A DNA stretch of 61,853 bases from JBBTVO01 sp038058335 (GTDB lineage Bacteria; Patescibacteriota; Microgenomatia; Levybacterales; UBA12049), in the NCBI GenBank assembly GCA_038058335.1, contig JBBUBI010000033.1, positions 1 through 61,853 of the forward strand, given 5' to 3'. Positions 50,640 through 58,575 of the stretch are shown here, in pieces. Position numbers and translations under genes: made by a program. How positions within the stretch are numbered: position 1 is the stretch's first letter; every line of letters begins with the position of its first letter. The notes beneath the pieces are model-generated. The model did not search any database. It was given only the letters and a program-made list of their open reading frames with translations, and had not been told where the DNA came from.

Positions 50640-51084
50640 TACTGTCTATTTCTTCAAGCCTTCTCTTTTTTCTTTCTTCATTTGAAAAACTCGTTGAAAG
50701 GAATGCTTTTACAGAATCTTTAATTTCATTTTCTGTAAGATATTCTGCAGAAAGTGCCAGGATATTTATATCATCGTCTTCCCTTGCTTTCTTAACCTGC
50801 TGATGATTTATCGCAAGTCCGCTTCTTATATGCTTGAATTTATTCGCTACTATATCTACTCCCGCTCCGGATCCGCAGATAATAATTCCCCGAGCTTCTT
50901 TTTCTTCCGCAAAATCATCAGATACTCTTTGCGCAACTTTCTCTGCTATCAAGGGGTAATCATCATTCTGATCGTATTCAAAAGCTCCAAGATCTTCAAT
51001 CTCAGGATAGTCTTGAGAAAGCCAATTTTTAATCTTCCCCTTCAGCTCAAATCCTCTATGATCAGCCCCAATATAAATTTTCAT
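50620..51084 (-). CDS. rpiB: Ribose-5-phosphate isomerase B
   Basis: RpiB interconverts ribose-5-phosphate and ribulose-5-phosphate. The 154 residues have IGADHRGFELKGKIK, DDYPLIAEKVAQRV, GIIICGSGAGVDIVANKF (cysteine in the active-site loop) and NILALSAEYLT. The usual GTGIG appears as GSGAG. It overlaps fba by 4 nt upstream and the epimerase by 20 nt downstream: a translationally coupled pentose phosphate set. Confidence 0.9.
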   Translation of the reverse strand: MKIYIGADHRGFELKGKIKNWLSQDYPEIEDLGAFEYDQNDDYPLIAEKVAQRVSDDFAEEKEARGIIICGSGAGVDIVANKFKHIRSGLAINHQQVKKAREDDDINILALSAEYLTENEIKDSVKAFLSTSFSNEERKKRRLEEIDSIEDEQL

Positions 51085-51968
51085 AATAGTGCCTTATTCG
51101 CTGAACCGAACATCTCTATGTGCTCCTCTACTACATTTTGCACTGCTTCAATAATTGAAGGTTCTAATTTCACCACAGCATACTCATCCGGATGATCCTT
51201 GAGTTGTTTTTCTAGCTCAGTGCGATATGCAAAGCGCATGTCCGAATTTATGTTTACTTTACTTACTCCGATAGCTATGGCTTTTTGAAAATACTCAGCA
51301 GGCGTTCCCGATCCGCCATGAAGACTGATGGCACAGTCAATTGCATTTCTTATCTGTTTTAGCAAATCAATATCCAAAATCTTCGGCACTGGATATTTAC
51401 CATGAAGATTTCCTATTGCAGCAGCAAAGGTATCAACTCCGGTTGCCTCAACAAATGAACGTGCGCCCTCAGGAGTACTAAATGTTTTTTTAATCATCTC
51501 GTAGTCAATTTCTTCCTTATGGACATTTGAACTTCCGCCAAAATAATGAGGTTCGCTCTCGACCAACGCTCCCGTTGTCTTTGCATATTCCACAACCTGC
51601 CTAGTTGCATCAACTATTTCCTCATCGGTTGCATCCTTTTTGGCCTGTGACAGGTCTATGTGAATAAACTCAAATCCAGCATCAATACCTTTTTTTGCAG
51701 CCTCAACCGAAGGAGAATGATCTAGGTTAAGATACATTTCAACACCGTATTCCTGTATATAATTGTCTACAAGATCTCGCGCGTTTGATAATCCTATCGC
51801 ATCGACTTCTCCCTGACTTAATTCTATAAGAACAGGAGAATTTTTGGCCTTTGCCGCACGAGCTATAGCGATAAGCGTTTCCTGATTGTCTATATTGAAT
51901 GACCCTACCGCAAACTTTTCTTCTCTGGTTCTTTTCCAAAGCTCCCTGGCTTTTTGCTGATTAGTCAT
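51081..51968 (-). CDS. fba: Class II fructose-bisphosphate aldolase
   Basis: This zinc-dependent aldolase splits fructose-1,6-bisphosphate. The 295 residues have FAVGSFNIDNQETLIA, LNLDHSPSVE (zinc His), ESEPHYFGG, GNLHGKYPVPKI (zinc His) and ISLHGGSGTPAEYFQKAI, then VNINSDMRFAY. The start is MTNQQKAREL, overlapping the end of the PfkB kinase by 8 nt. Confidence 0.94.
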   Translation of the reverse strand: MTNQQKARELWKRTREEKFAVGSFNIDNQETLIAIARAAKAKNSPVLIELSQGEVDAIGLSNARDLVDNYIQEYGVEMYLNLDHSPSVEAAKKGIDAGFEFIHIDLSQAKKDATDEEIVDATRQVVEYAKTTGALVESEPHYFGGSSNVHKEEIDYEMIKKTFSTPEGARSFVEATGVDTFAAAIGNLHGKYPVPKILDIDLLKQIRNAIDCAISLHGGSGTPAEYFQKAIAIGVSKVNINSDMRFAYRTELEKQLKDHPDEYAVVKLEPSIIEAVQNVVEEHIEMFGSANKALL

Positions 51969-52944
51969 TTTTATGTTCACTTTTTTGCTCTATTTCATCC
52001 TTTCTTAAAAGCCCTGACTGAGAACCAACTTCAGTTATTACAGATGCTGAATTTAACGTACCCCACTCCATTGCAGTTTTATAATCCTTTTCAGATAAAA
52101 CTGCTCCTAAGAATCCGCTTGCAAATGAATCCCCTGCGCCTGTTCTCTCAAGAGATGCTACCTCAGATGGCTTGTGAAAATGAACCTCATCATTTTTATC
52201 AATCATGCTGGAGCCTTTTGCGCCATCAGTAATTACTACGACTCCCGGACATTTTGTTTTAAGTTCTATTAAAAGTTTCCTTAGATATGTTTCGTAGTCT
52301 ATGTTGTCTACGTTTTTTATTCCCGATATTATTTCAGCCTCTTCTTTGTTGACGAAAAGAATACTGCAATTTCTCAAAACATCCTGAATTATTTCGCCTC
52401 CTGCGTCGAGCTGAGCAACACCAGGATTAAATGCCAGATTCACTCCTTTTTGCTTTACGAAATCAATTACTTTTTCGTATGCATCTATCCAATTGTCGCC
52501 TACAGACGTAAGATAAATCCATTTAGTTTCTGTGCCTTCAAAGAAATATTTGTGTTCTTTTTCAACTTTCTCTTCTAGAATTACTCTATCTCCTTTATAA
52601 TTTATAATTACAGAGAAAGACGTGGAGGTATTTGGATTTTTTCTCAAAAATTCATCCGATACGCCTTCAGCTGAAAGTGAATTTATTATTTTTTGAGCAA
52701 ATTCATCCTCACCAATTTCCGCAACAACTGCTGTTTTAAATCCAAGACGCGATAATCCTACCGATACATTCGCAGCGTTTCCTCCTACCAAAAAATATGC
52801 TTTTTCAATAAGTGATTTGTCTCCCATTTTGATACACAGCTCTCTTGTTGCCTCATCCATTCGGAAATGTTTGTTCTCATCTTGGATCCACAAAAAATTA
52901 TCAACAGTAGCATTACCAACTAAAACAACGTCATAGGAAGACAT
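51961..52944 (-). CDS. PfkB-family carbohydrate kinase
   Basis: The 327-residue ribokinase-like protein shows VGNATVDNFLW, FLVGGNAANVSVGLSRLG and the catalytic LERTGAGDSFASGFLGA (GAGD with base Asp). As first gene of an operon with aldolase, RpiB and the epimerase, a sugar-phosphate substrate such as fructose-6-phosphate or a pentose is likely. I take the ATG of MSSYDVVLVGN because a promoter stands 6 nt ahead. Confidence 0.9.
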   Translation of the reverse strand: MSSYDVVLVGNATVDNFLWIQDENKHFRMDEATRELCIKMGDKSLIEKAYFLVGGNAANVSVGLSRLGFKTAVVAEIGEDEFAQKIINSLSAEGVSDEFLRKNPNTSTSFSVIINYKGDRVILEEKVEKEHKYFFEGTETKWIYLTSVGDNWIDAYEKVIDFVKQKGVNLAFNPGVAQLDAGGEIIQDVLRNCSILFVNKEEAEIISGIKNVDNIDYETYLRKLLIELKTKCPGVVVITDGAKGSSMIDKNDEVHFHKPSEVASLERTGAGDSFASGFLGAVLSEKDYKTAMEWGTLNSASVITEVGSQSGLLRKDEIEQKSEHKND

Positions 52945-52950
52945 AAAAAC

Positions 52951-52979
52951 ATCGTACACAAAAGAATATCAGCGGTCAA
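52951..52979 (-). promoter_or_regulatory. Promoter of the pfkB-fba-rpiB-rpe operon (leaderless)
   Basis: TTGACC, 17 bp, TACGAT on the minus strand, 6 nt before the ATG at 52944. Confidence 0.72.
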
Positions 52980-52996
52980 CTCCGATTCAATCGGGA

Positions 52997-53587
52997 TTAC
53001 TTACCGACTATAACGAGAGCATCGTAAGAGGCGCTTGCTGGTAAATCTGAGGTTGCAGAGCCAATTGTGTAACTTCCAGCTAAATCTTTTTTAAGTATCG
53101 GGAGGAAATCTTTTTGAGCACTTTTTACCTGAATTGTTATGTCGCTATAATCAAAGTTGTCTGCATTTCCCGTTGAGGAGATTGCGTATCCCAGTCCCTT
53201 CAGCACATCTGCGACAGTTCCTGCAACTCCTTTTTCTCCGCTTCCATTTTGCACAAGTATCTCAAGATCTGCTCTGTCGAGTCCGGTTGTTTTATCAACT
53301 GAAGAAGCACTTCTTGAGGCTTTTGCTGTAGGTGTTGGAGTTTTTTTAGCTTCCTCTGTGGGCGCAGGCGACTCTTCAGCTGGCGTCGGAATATCGGTTG
53401 GGATCACAAATTCCTCTGGTGTTGGCAATGCCTCTTCCTGCTGAGACGAACTGTTCCCCATGAATCTTGATCCAAGGTAAATCAAAATCAGAACTAAAAC
53501 AATCACGAAGAAAAGAAAAACAAATCTCTTTTTCTTTTTAGAAGTTGGCTTCTCTAAAGTTGGTTGTGGAAACGGATTATCTTCCAT
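52997..53587 (-). CDS. Membrane-anchored LytR C-terminal domain protein
   Basis: The 196 residues comprise a basic cytoplasmic start (TSKKKKRF), one transmembrane helix (VFLFFVIVLVLILIYLG), a Pro/Thr-rich linker of about 55 residues, and a LytR_C domain (about 105-196: LEILVQNGSGEKGVAGTVAD, LKGLGYAISSTGNADNFDY). LytR_C domains often sit on cell-wall-associated proteins. A similar domain ends the gene at 56351. Confidence 0.82.
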   Translation of the reverse strand: MEDNPFPQPTLEKPTSKKKKRFVFLFFVIVLVLILIYLGSRFMGNSSSQQEEALPTPEEFVIPTDIPTPAEESPAPTEEAKKTPTPTAKASRSASSVDKTTGLDRADLEILVQNGSGEKGVAGTVADVLKGLGYAISSTGNADNFDYSDITIQVKSAQKDFLPILKKDLAGSYTIGSATSDLPASASYDALVIVGK

Positions 53588-53657
53588 ATAACTTTGGGCT
53601 CATACTACCACATGAGTCAATATTTGGCAAGAGTTAATCTGCTATAATGATGAAGCT

Positions 53658-55346
53658 ATGAAAAAGATATTAATCCTGCTTTTCATGTCTATTTTTGTCG
53701 CAGGCGCACTCTTTTATAACGTCCCCAAATCCTCATCCGATGAGCTCGATGATATAACTCGTCAAATACAGGAGCTTACTTCTTCCTTGAACAATTCGAT
53801 AAAAGCCACTCAACCGCTTGAATCAGAACTAAAGAGTCTTCAATTCCAAATTGCAGGATTAAAAAAAAGACTTTCATCTATCGAAGCTGACATTGCTGGT
53901 AAAGAAAAAGATATTGAAAAAGGGTATGAAAATCTTGCAAAACAGGAAAAAATATTGAATCAAACAATCAGAGATTTTTATATCAAATCCTATTATAATT
54001 CTCCATTTATAGTCTTCTTTTCATCAACTTCAGTTTCAGATATTACTCAAATGCTTGCCTATCAGCGCGCAGTAACCGATCAGGATAAAGCAATTATTAC
54101 AAACATAGCATTATCAATTAAGGATCTTGAGACAAAAAAAACCAATCTGGAATCTGAAAAGAAAAAATTGGCAGTGCTTAAGACCGACCTTGATACTCAG
54201 TCTGCAAAGCTGGATGAGGTCGTAACTGGAGCCAAGAAATATCAAAGCGATCTTTCAGGAAAAATTTCAGATCTCTCAGCAAGACAAAATCAAATTATTA
54301 ACGAAAGATCAGGTGGTTTTATAGTAAGTATCGGAGACAGCGAGCTTGCCGATGATTATAACGCATCAATTAAAGGATTTAGAGAGCAAGCCCCTGGCGG
54401 ATATTTTGCTGTATTTTCATTCGGAGCGCATACTCACAGAAAAGGAATGAGCCAATATGGAGCAAGAGGCAGAGCGCAAGACGGACAAAGCTACAGACAA
54501 ATTCTAAGCAAATATTACGGTAAAGACCCTGTCGGCAAAGACACAGGAGGAGACATAAATGTAACAGGGCAGGGGTCTATGAATTTTGAAGATAGATATC
54601 TTATGGGAATTGCCGAAATGCCATCTACCTGGAATATGGAGACTCTTAAGGCACAAGCAGTTGCGGCTAGAACTTATGCATATAGATATAAAACTCAAGG
54701 ACTCTCAATCTGTACGAATGAAGCTTGCCAAGTTTTCTCAAGCTCAAAAGCTGATAATCCGCCTGAAGCCTGGAGATCAGCGGTTCAATCAACTAGAGGC
54801 GAGGTCATTGAAGATGTTGTGACATATTATTCTTCAACTACCGGAGGGTATCTTACAACTTCTGGCTGGGATACAACCGATGGGAGCGGAGGCACAAACT
54901 TTACTGACAAAACTTATGAGAAAAAAGGCGGATCTCCATGGCTTTACAAATCATGGTATACACAGGGATACTCAACATCGAGCAATAAATGCGGAAGATC
55001 AAACCCTTGGCTTTCACCTCAGGAAATGGCAGACATAGTTAATGCTGCAATTGCACTAAGCACTTCAGGCATTGACACATCTAGAATCACACCGGTTACA
55101 ACTTCCTGCTGGGGAGGAAATCCCTACAGTATGGACGAGCTCAAGAATTTGGTCTCAGCAAATGGAGGTATTTCCTCCGCAACAAGTGTCACCGTATCTC
55201 AAGGAGACGGCTCAACTGGAAATGTCACGATAAATGGGATAAGTATAAGCGGATCAGATTTTAAGAGAGCATTTAATCTAAGGGCTCCGGGATATTTGTC
55301 TATTCCTCAATCTGGATTTGCATTCTTCAATATTGAGAAAAAATAG
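53658..55346 (+). CDS. Coiled-coil plus SpoIID/LytB-like cell-wall protein
   Basis: The 562-residue exported protein has a signal helix (ILILLFMSIFVAGALFY), a long coiled coil (about 28-225, like PcsB/EnvC-type regulators), and a SpoIID-like domain: HTHRKGMSQYGARGRAQDG, MGIAEMPSTWNMETLKAQAV, AARTYAYRYKT. In SpoIID the second region is part of a lytic transglycosylase acting on denuded glycan. TGC-TATAAT stands 12 nt before the ATG. Confidence 0.85.
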   Translation: MKKILILLFMSIFVAGALFYNVPKSSSDELDDITRQIQELTSSLNNSIKATQPLESELKSLQFQIAGLKKRLSSIEADIAGKEKDIEKGYENLAKQEKILNQTIRDFYIKSYYNSPFIVFFSSTSVSDITQMLAYQRAVTDQDKAIITNIALSIKDLETKKTNLESEKKKLAVLKTDLDTQSAKLDEVVTGAKKYQSDLSGKISDLSARQNQIINERSGGFIVSIGDSELADDYNASIKGFREQAPGGYFAVFSFGAHTHRKGMSQYGARGRAQDGQSYRQILSKYYGKDPVGKDTGGDINVTGQGSMNFEDRYLMGIAEMPSTWNMETLKAQAVAARTYAYRYKTQGLSICTNEACQVFSSSKADNPPEAWRSAVQSTRGEVIEDVVTYYSSTTGGYLTTSGWDTTDGSGGTNFTDKTYEKKGGSPWLYKSWYTQGYSTSSNKCGRSNPWLSPQEMADIVNAAIALSTSGIDTSRITPVTTSCWGGNPYSMDELKNLVSANGGISSATSVTVSQGDGSTGNVTINGISISGSDFKRAFNLRAPGYLSIPQSGFAFFNIEKK

Positions 55347-55351
55347 AATCT

Positions 55352-55398
55352 TATGTCTTTAACTTTTCACTATTTACTAATCACTATTCACTAATTGT
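55352..55398. repeat. Spacer with 7-nt periodic motif
   Basis: TTCACTA-TTTACTA-ATCACTA-TTCACTA precede the PH-like gene by a few nt, four units of seven with a constant CTA. Confidence 0.65.
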
Positions 55399-56115
55399 AT
55401 GCCTGACATATTTATTGCCGATCATAAACCAACAACTGATAACGAAAAAATCTTAAAAGAGCCTCATTCTTCAGAGAACAATGAGAAAAAACATCACTTA
55501 AAAAGTGTTGCAGATAGATTAATTCACCACAAAAGCTCCTCTCACCCTGAAGAAAAGATTCGGATGTTTTCTACTTTTTATCCGGATCCAGAAGGAATTT
55601 CATTTGCCGATCAGGAACCAGATGAAAAAATATTGCTTTTTCTCAGAAGGCACTATATTACAAATGTCGATTGGATTCTGCTTGCTTTATTCTTCACAAT
55701 CATCCCTATTGTGTTCGGAGTTATAAATTCTTTTAATATATTTAACTTTAATATTTTCGTTTTTCTGAATTTTCCTGCTAATTTTACTCTTCTTTTTCTG
55801 ATATTTTATTATTCTGTTGTCTTCACCTTTGTCCTGGTAAATTTCGTGAGCTGGTTTTATAACTTAGGTCTTCTGACAACCAGACGAATCGTAGATATTG
55901 ACTTACATGACCTTACATACAAAAACGTCTCAACCACAGGATATAGTGTAGTTCAGGATGCAAGCTACATCCAAAATGGCGTAATCATGTCGCTATTTCA
56001 TTTCGGAGATGTTCACATACAAACAGCAGGACAACACGGAAACTTTGAACTCGAAGCTGTTCCCAGCCCCGAAAGAGTAGTCCATCTTATTGAAGATTAT
56101 ATTGGGAAGAAATAA
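55399..56115 (+). CDS. Membrane protein with bacterial PH-like domain
   Basis: The 238 residues have a soluble N-terminal half with DEKILLFLRRHYITNVDWI, two transmembrane helices (WILLALFFTIIPIVFGVI and FTLLFLIFYYSVVFTFVLV), then a strand-rich part LLTTRRIVDIDLHDLTYKNVS with a pattern like the bacterial PH (YdbS/YdbT) domain. Function unknown. It is followed without gap by a small membrane gene. Confidence 0.7.
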   Translation: MPDIFIADHKPTTDNEKILKEPHSSENNEKKHHLKSVADRLIHHKSSSHPEEKIRMFSTFYPDPEGISFADQEPDEKILLFLRRHYITNVDWILLALFFTIIPIVFGVINSFNIFNFNIFVFLNFPANFTLLFLIFYYSVVFTFVLVNFVSWFYNLGLLTTRRIVDIDLHDLTYKNVSTTGYSVVQDASYIQNGVIMSLFHFGDVHIQTAGQHGNFELEAVPSPERVVHLIEDYIGKK

Positions 56116-56346
56116 ATGAATATAACTATTTTAAACCAAATATTCGATAGTTTTATAATATTCAAAGTAGGATTTCTTGTGTTGTGTTTATTCCACGCAG
56201 TGTTTCTCTTCATTGTTTATAACCAAGTAAGATCCATGGACAGAATAGTTTCTGAGAAATCTTCCTCTGCAGTTTTAAAAACAGTCTCTCTCATTTCAGT
56301 TATTCTTGCTTTTTCGCTTTTTATTGCGGCAATTGTTATACTTTAA
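56116..56346 (+). CDS. Small two-helix membrane protein, 76 aa
   Basis: Two transmembrane helices (FIIFKVGFLVLCLFHAVFLF and TVSLISVILAFSLFIAAIVI) connected by a basic loop RSMDRIVSEKSSS. This layout resembles the DUF5657 proteins of CPR bacteria; the match is from memory of the pattern. It is directly after the PH-like gene and 4 nt before the next gene, so all three are cotranscribed. Confidence 0.7.
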   Translation: MNITILNQIFDSFIIFKVGFLVLCLFHAVFLFIVYNQVRSMDRIVSEKSSSAVLKTVSLISVILAFSLFIAAIVIL

Positions 56347-56350
56347 AAGT

Positions 56351-57724
56351 ATGCAGGGTGAGCCAAATATCCTTGTTGCCAAAATAGCGGCGACGCCTTC
56401 CTCCACCTCTTGGGCTCAAGCATATAATGCAGGCAAGCTATACGCAGTTATTTCCATCTCCAGTGACCCCGAAAAAGAGACTGAGAAGGATTTTTTGAAC
56501 GTTCTGGGCAAAGAAATAATTGAAACCCTTGAGCAAGAATACTATAGCCTTGAAGTAAAAGATTTAGTATCTATCAAGAGAGCATTTGATGAAGCGCTTA
56601 GAAAAGCTCCGGAGGACGTAGCCATTTCGTTTATTGCAGGGTCTGTTGTAAAAAATATTATTTATTTATTTTATTCGGGAGAAGTTCGGGCAAGCATAAA
56701 ACGCGGAAAAGAATTCGGAGAGTTGATTGATACAAAAAATAATGAAAAATCATCCCAAGCGGTCTCAGGAATAATACAAGACGGAGACGTCATCATTCTG
56801 CAAACCAAACAATTTACAGAGCTTGTACCGGAAAGTGTTTTGGTATCATCTCTTGACGGACAAACTCCATCTGAAATCGCAGAAACAATCGCACCTATAA
56901 TTCACCAAGATGATAAAAATGGAGCCGCAGCTCTTATCATCAAATGCAGTTTTGTTCAAGAAGAAGAAGAGGTATCAAAGCCTACAGGAGAAAACGAAGA
57001 GGAGTTAATTCCGGAATCTTCTGCTACGAATAAATTTAATCTATTTTCGCTTCCTATTTCTTTACTCAAGCATTTGAAAATCCCTTCATTTAAAGGCGTT
57101 AATCACAAGAGAAAGCTCATCCTAACCATAGCAATCGTGATTGGTTTACTTCTGATCGCAACTATTTTCATCACGATTAACAAGCAAAATGAGGCCAAGG
57201 TAAATGCGCTTTACCAAGACATTTATAAAAATGCGTTAGAAAAATATGAAGAAGGGGAAGGCTTGGCAGATCTTAATAAAAATGTAGCAAACGATAGCTT
57301 CAAAGAGGCATATAAAATTTTGGATGAAGGAAAAGATAAATTTGAAAAAGGATCAGAACAAGAAAAGCAAATCCTGGAACTGCTTGCAAAAGTAGATAGC
57401 AAAATGAAAGAAAATTCTCCAGAACAAATCGTCCAAAGACAAGATAGAGGCAAAATCTCTATCACTATCGAAAATGGAAGCGGAGTCGAAGGAACAGCAG
57501 GAAAAGCTTCTGATTTCCTGAAAGAAAAGGGATATAATGTTGCCAAAACTCAAAACGCAGACAACTATAAATATGAAGGGACGACAATAAAAGTTAAGAA
57601 TTCATTAAGCGCCTATACAGATCTTCTGAAAAAAGATTTATCAGAAAAATATGAAGTCACTGACACTAACTCAGACTTGCCGGAAGATAACTCAACCGAC
57701 ACAGTAATTATAATTGGAAAATAA
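56351..57724 (+). CDS. PPM-phosphatase-like, membrane-spanning, LytR_C protein
   Basis: About 457 residues. The N-terminal part (1-210) has the strand pattern of a PP2C-like fold (YAVISISSDPEKETEKDF, VAISFIAGSVVKNIIYLFYS, IIQDGDVIILQTKQ) but lacks the clear acidic metal triad, so it may be catalytically dead. A transmembrane helix (LILTIAIVIGLLLIATIFI) leads to an extracellular coil and a LytR_C domain (ISITIENGSGVEGTAGKASD). The LytR_C pair with 52997 brackets the SpoIID-like gene. Start at MQGEPNILVAK. Confidence 0.72.
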   Translation: MQGEPNILVAKIAATPSSTSWAQAYNAGKLYAVISISSDPEKETEKDFLNVLGKEIIETLEQEYYSLEVKDLVSIKRAFDEALRKAPEDVAISFIAGSVVKNIIYLFYSGEVRASIKRGKEFGELIDTKNNEKSSQAVSGIIQDGDVIILQTKQFTELVPESVLVSSLDGQTPSEIAETIAPIIHQDDKNGAAALIIKCSFVQEEEEVSKPTGENEEELIPESSATNKFNLFSLPISLLKHLKIPSFKGVNHKRKLILTIAIVIGLLLIATIFITINKQNEAKVNALYQDIYKNALEKYEEGEGLADLNKNVANDSFKEAYKILDEGKDKFEKGSEQEKQILELLAKVDSKMKENSPEQIVQRQDRGKISITIENGSGVEGTAGKASDFLKEKGYNVAKTQNADNYKYEGTTIKVKNSLSAYTDLLKKDLSEKYEVTDTNSDLPEDNSTDTVIIIGK

Positions 57725-57774
57725 GAACCTCGTCTCTGCCTCAAAGCATCGATTAGTGTGATATTATTGAAAAG

Positions 57775-57820
57775 AACTTGTCCTGAACGGAGTGAAGAAC
57801 TTGTGCTGAGCATAGCGAAG
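57775..57820. repeat. Tandem palindrome pair in the smpB leader
   Basis: Two 23-nt units in tandem: AACTTGTCCTGAACGGAGTG(AAG) and AACTTGTGCTGAGCATAGCG(AAG). They belong to the dispersed palindrome family and end 2 nt before the smpB ATG, so they form the untranslated leader. Confidence 0.7.
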
Positions 57821-57821
57821 T

Positions 57822-58256
57822 ATGAAAATCTCTAATAAAAAAGCACATTTTGATTATCAAATTACAGAGAAAATTGAAGCTGGAATCAACCTTCTGGGAT
57901 CTGAAGTCAAGGCAGTGCGAGAGGGCATGGCAGATCTGACCGGAAGTTTTGTAAAAATAATTGGTCAAGAGGCATATCTTATAAATGCCAAGATTTTCCC
58001 GTACAAATATGCGCGTCCTGAAGGATATGATGAGAGGAGAAGCAGAAAGCTTCTTCTTCATAAAAAAGAAATTTTGGCGATTAAACACAAGATGGATGGA
58101 AGCAATCTCTCCGTAATACCGGTCTCAATGTATACAACCAAAAGCTTTATAAAAGTCGAGCTGGGTCTTGGAAAAGGAAAGAAGGAATTTCAGAAAAAAG
58201 AGGCGAAGAAAAAGAAAGATATTGACCGCTCCATCGAACAAGAACTAGTTTCCTAA
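57822..58256 (+). CDS. smpB: SsrA-binding protein SmpB
   Basis: SmpB carries tmRNA into stalled ribosomes. The 144 residues have NKKAHFDYQITEKIEAGINL, GSEVKAVREGMADLTGSFV, ARPEGYDERRSRKLLLHKKE and a C-terminal KKEAKKKKDIDRSIEQEL. The usual HNPHI-type middle segment is replaced by AKIFPYKYARPEG. The matching tmRNA gene is at 61402. A palindromic repeat pair forms the leader. Confidence 0.96.
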   Translation: MKISNKKAHFDYQITEKIEAGINLLGSEVKAVREGMADLTGSFVKIIGQEAYLINAKIFPYKYARPEGYDERRSRKLLLHKKEILAIKHKMDGSNLSVIPVSMYTTKSFIKVELGLGKGKKEFQKKEAKKKKDIDRSIEQELVS

Positions 58257-58257
58257 C

Positions 58258-58422
58258 TTAACATCTTATATCACTATGACGGGATTCTTCATTCCATCGT
58301 CCCAGAGCCTCTAAAAGTGGCTTAAGCTCGCGGGGATAATCTCTTTTTAATCCATCGTAAATCTGTGACCAATTAGGGCTTTTGGTACTCTCTTGTGGTT
58401 GGATCGAAGTCTCTTTAGACAT
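58258..58422 (-). CDS. Small hypothetical protein, 54 aa
   Basis: Hand-translated short ORF MSKETSIQPQESTKSPNWSQ, then IYDGLKRDYPRELKPLLEAL and a polar tail. It ends just after the smpB stop, convergent with it. Good hydrophilic composition, no clear ribosome site; TATAAT lies about 27 nt upstream within the repeat copy at 58441. Confidence 0.42.
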   Translation of the reverse strand: MSKETSIQPQESTKSPNWSQIYDGLKRDYPRELKPLLEALGRWNEESRHSDIRC

Positions 58423-58440
58423 ATTTATGATCTGTTTTCT

Positions 58441-58575
58441 GTGGACATTATAAATAAAAGCGGAACCAAATTCAAGACTATGTTTTCAAATGGTATCCAA
58501 GGCTTCAAAATATGAATCTAGCTTCGCTTTGAGGAATTTTAAGTGTTATCACAAGAAAGCATTGGAACAAAGCTA
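58441..58575 (+). repeat. Diverged direct repeat, copy A (about 135 bp)
   Basis: Starts GTGGACATT, then shares AAGACTATGTTTTCAAATGG, TATGAA, CTAG, CTCGCTTT-like, and TATCACAAG with copy B at 59622. The two align without gaps at roughly three-quarters identity by eye. Both brackets enclose the gene at 58573-59526. A short ORF MVSKASKYESSFALRNF reads through it. Confidence 0.75.
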
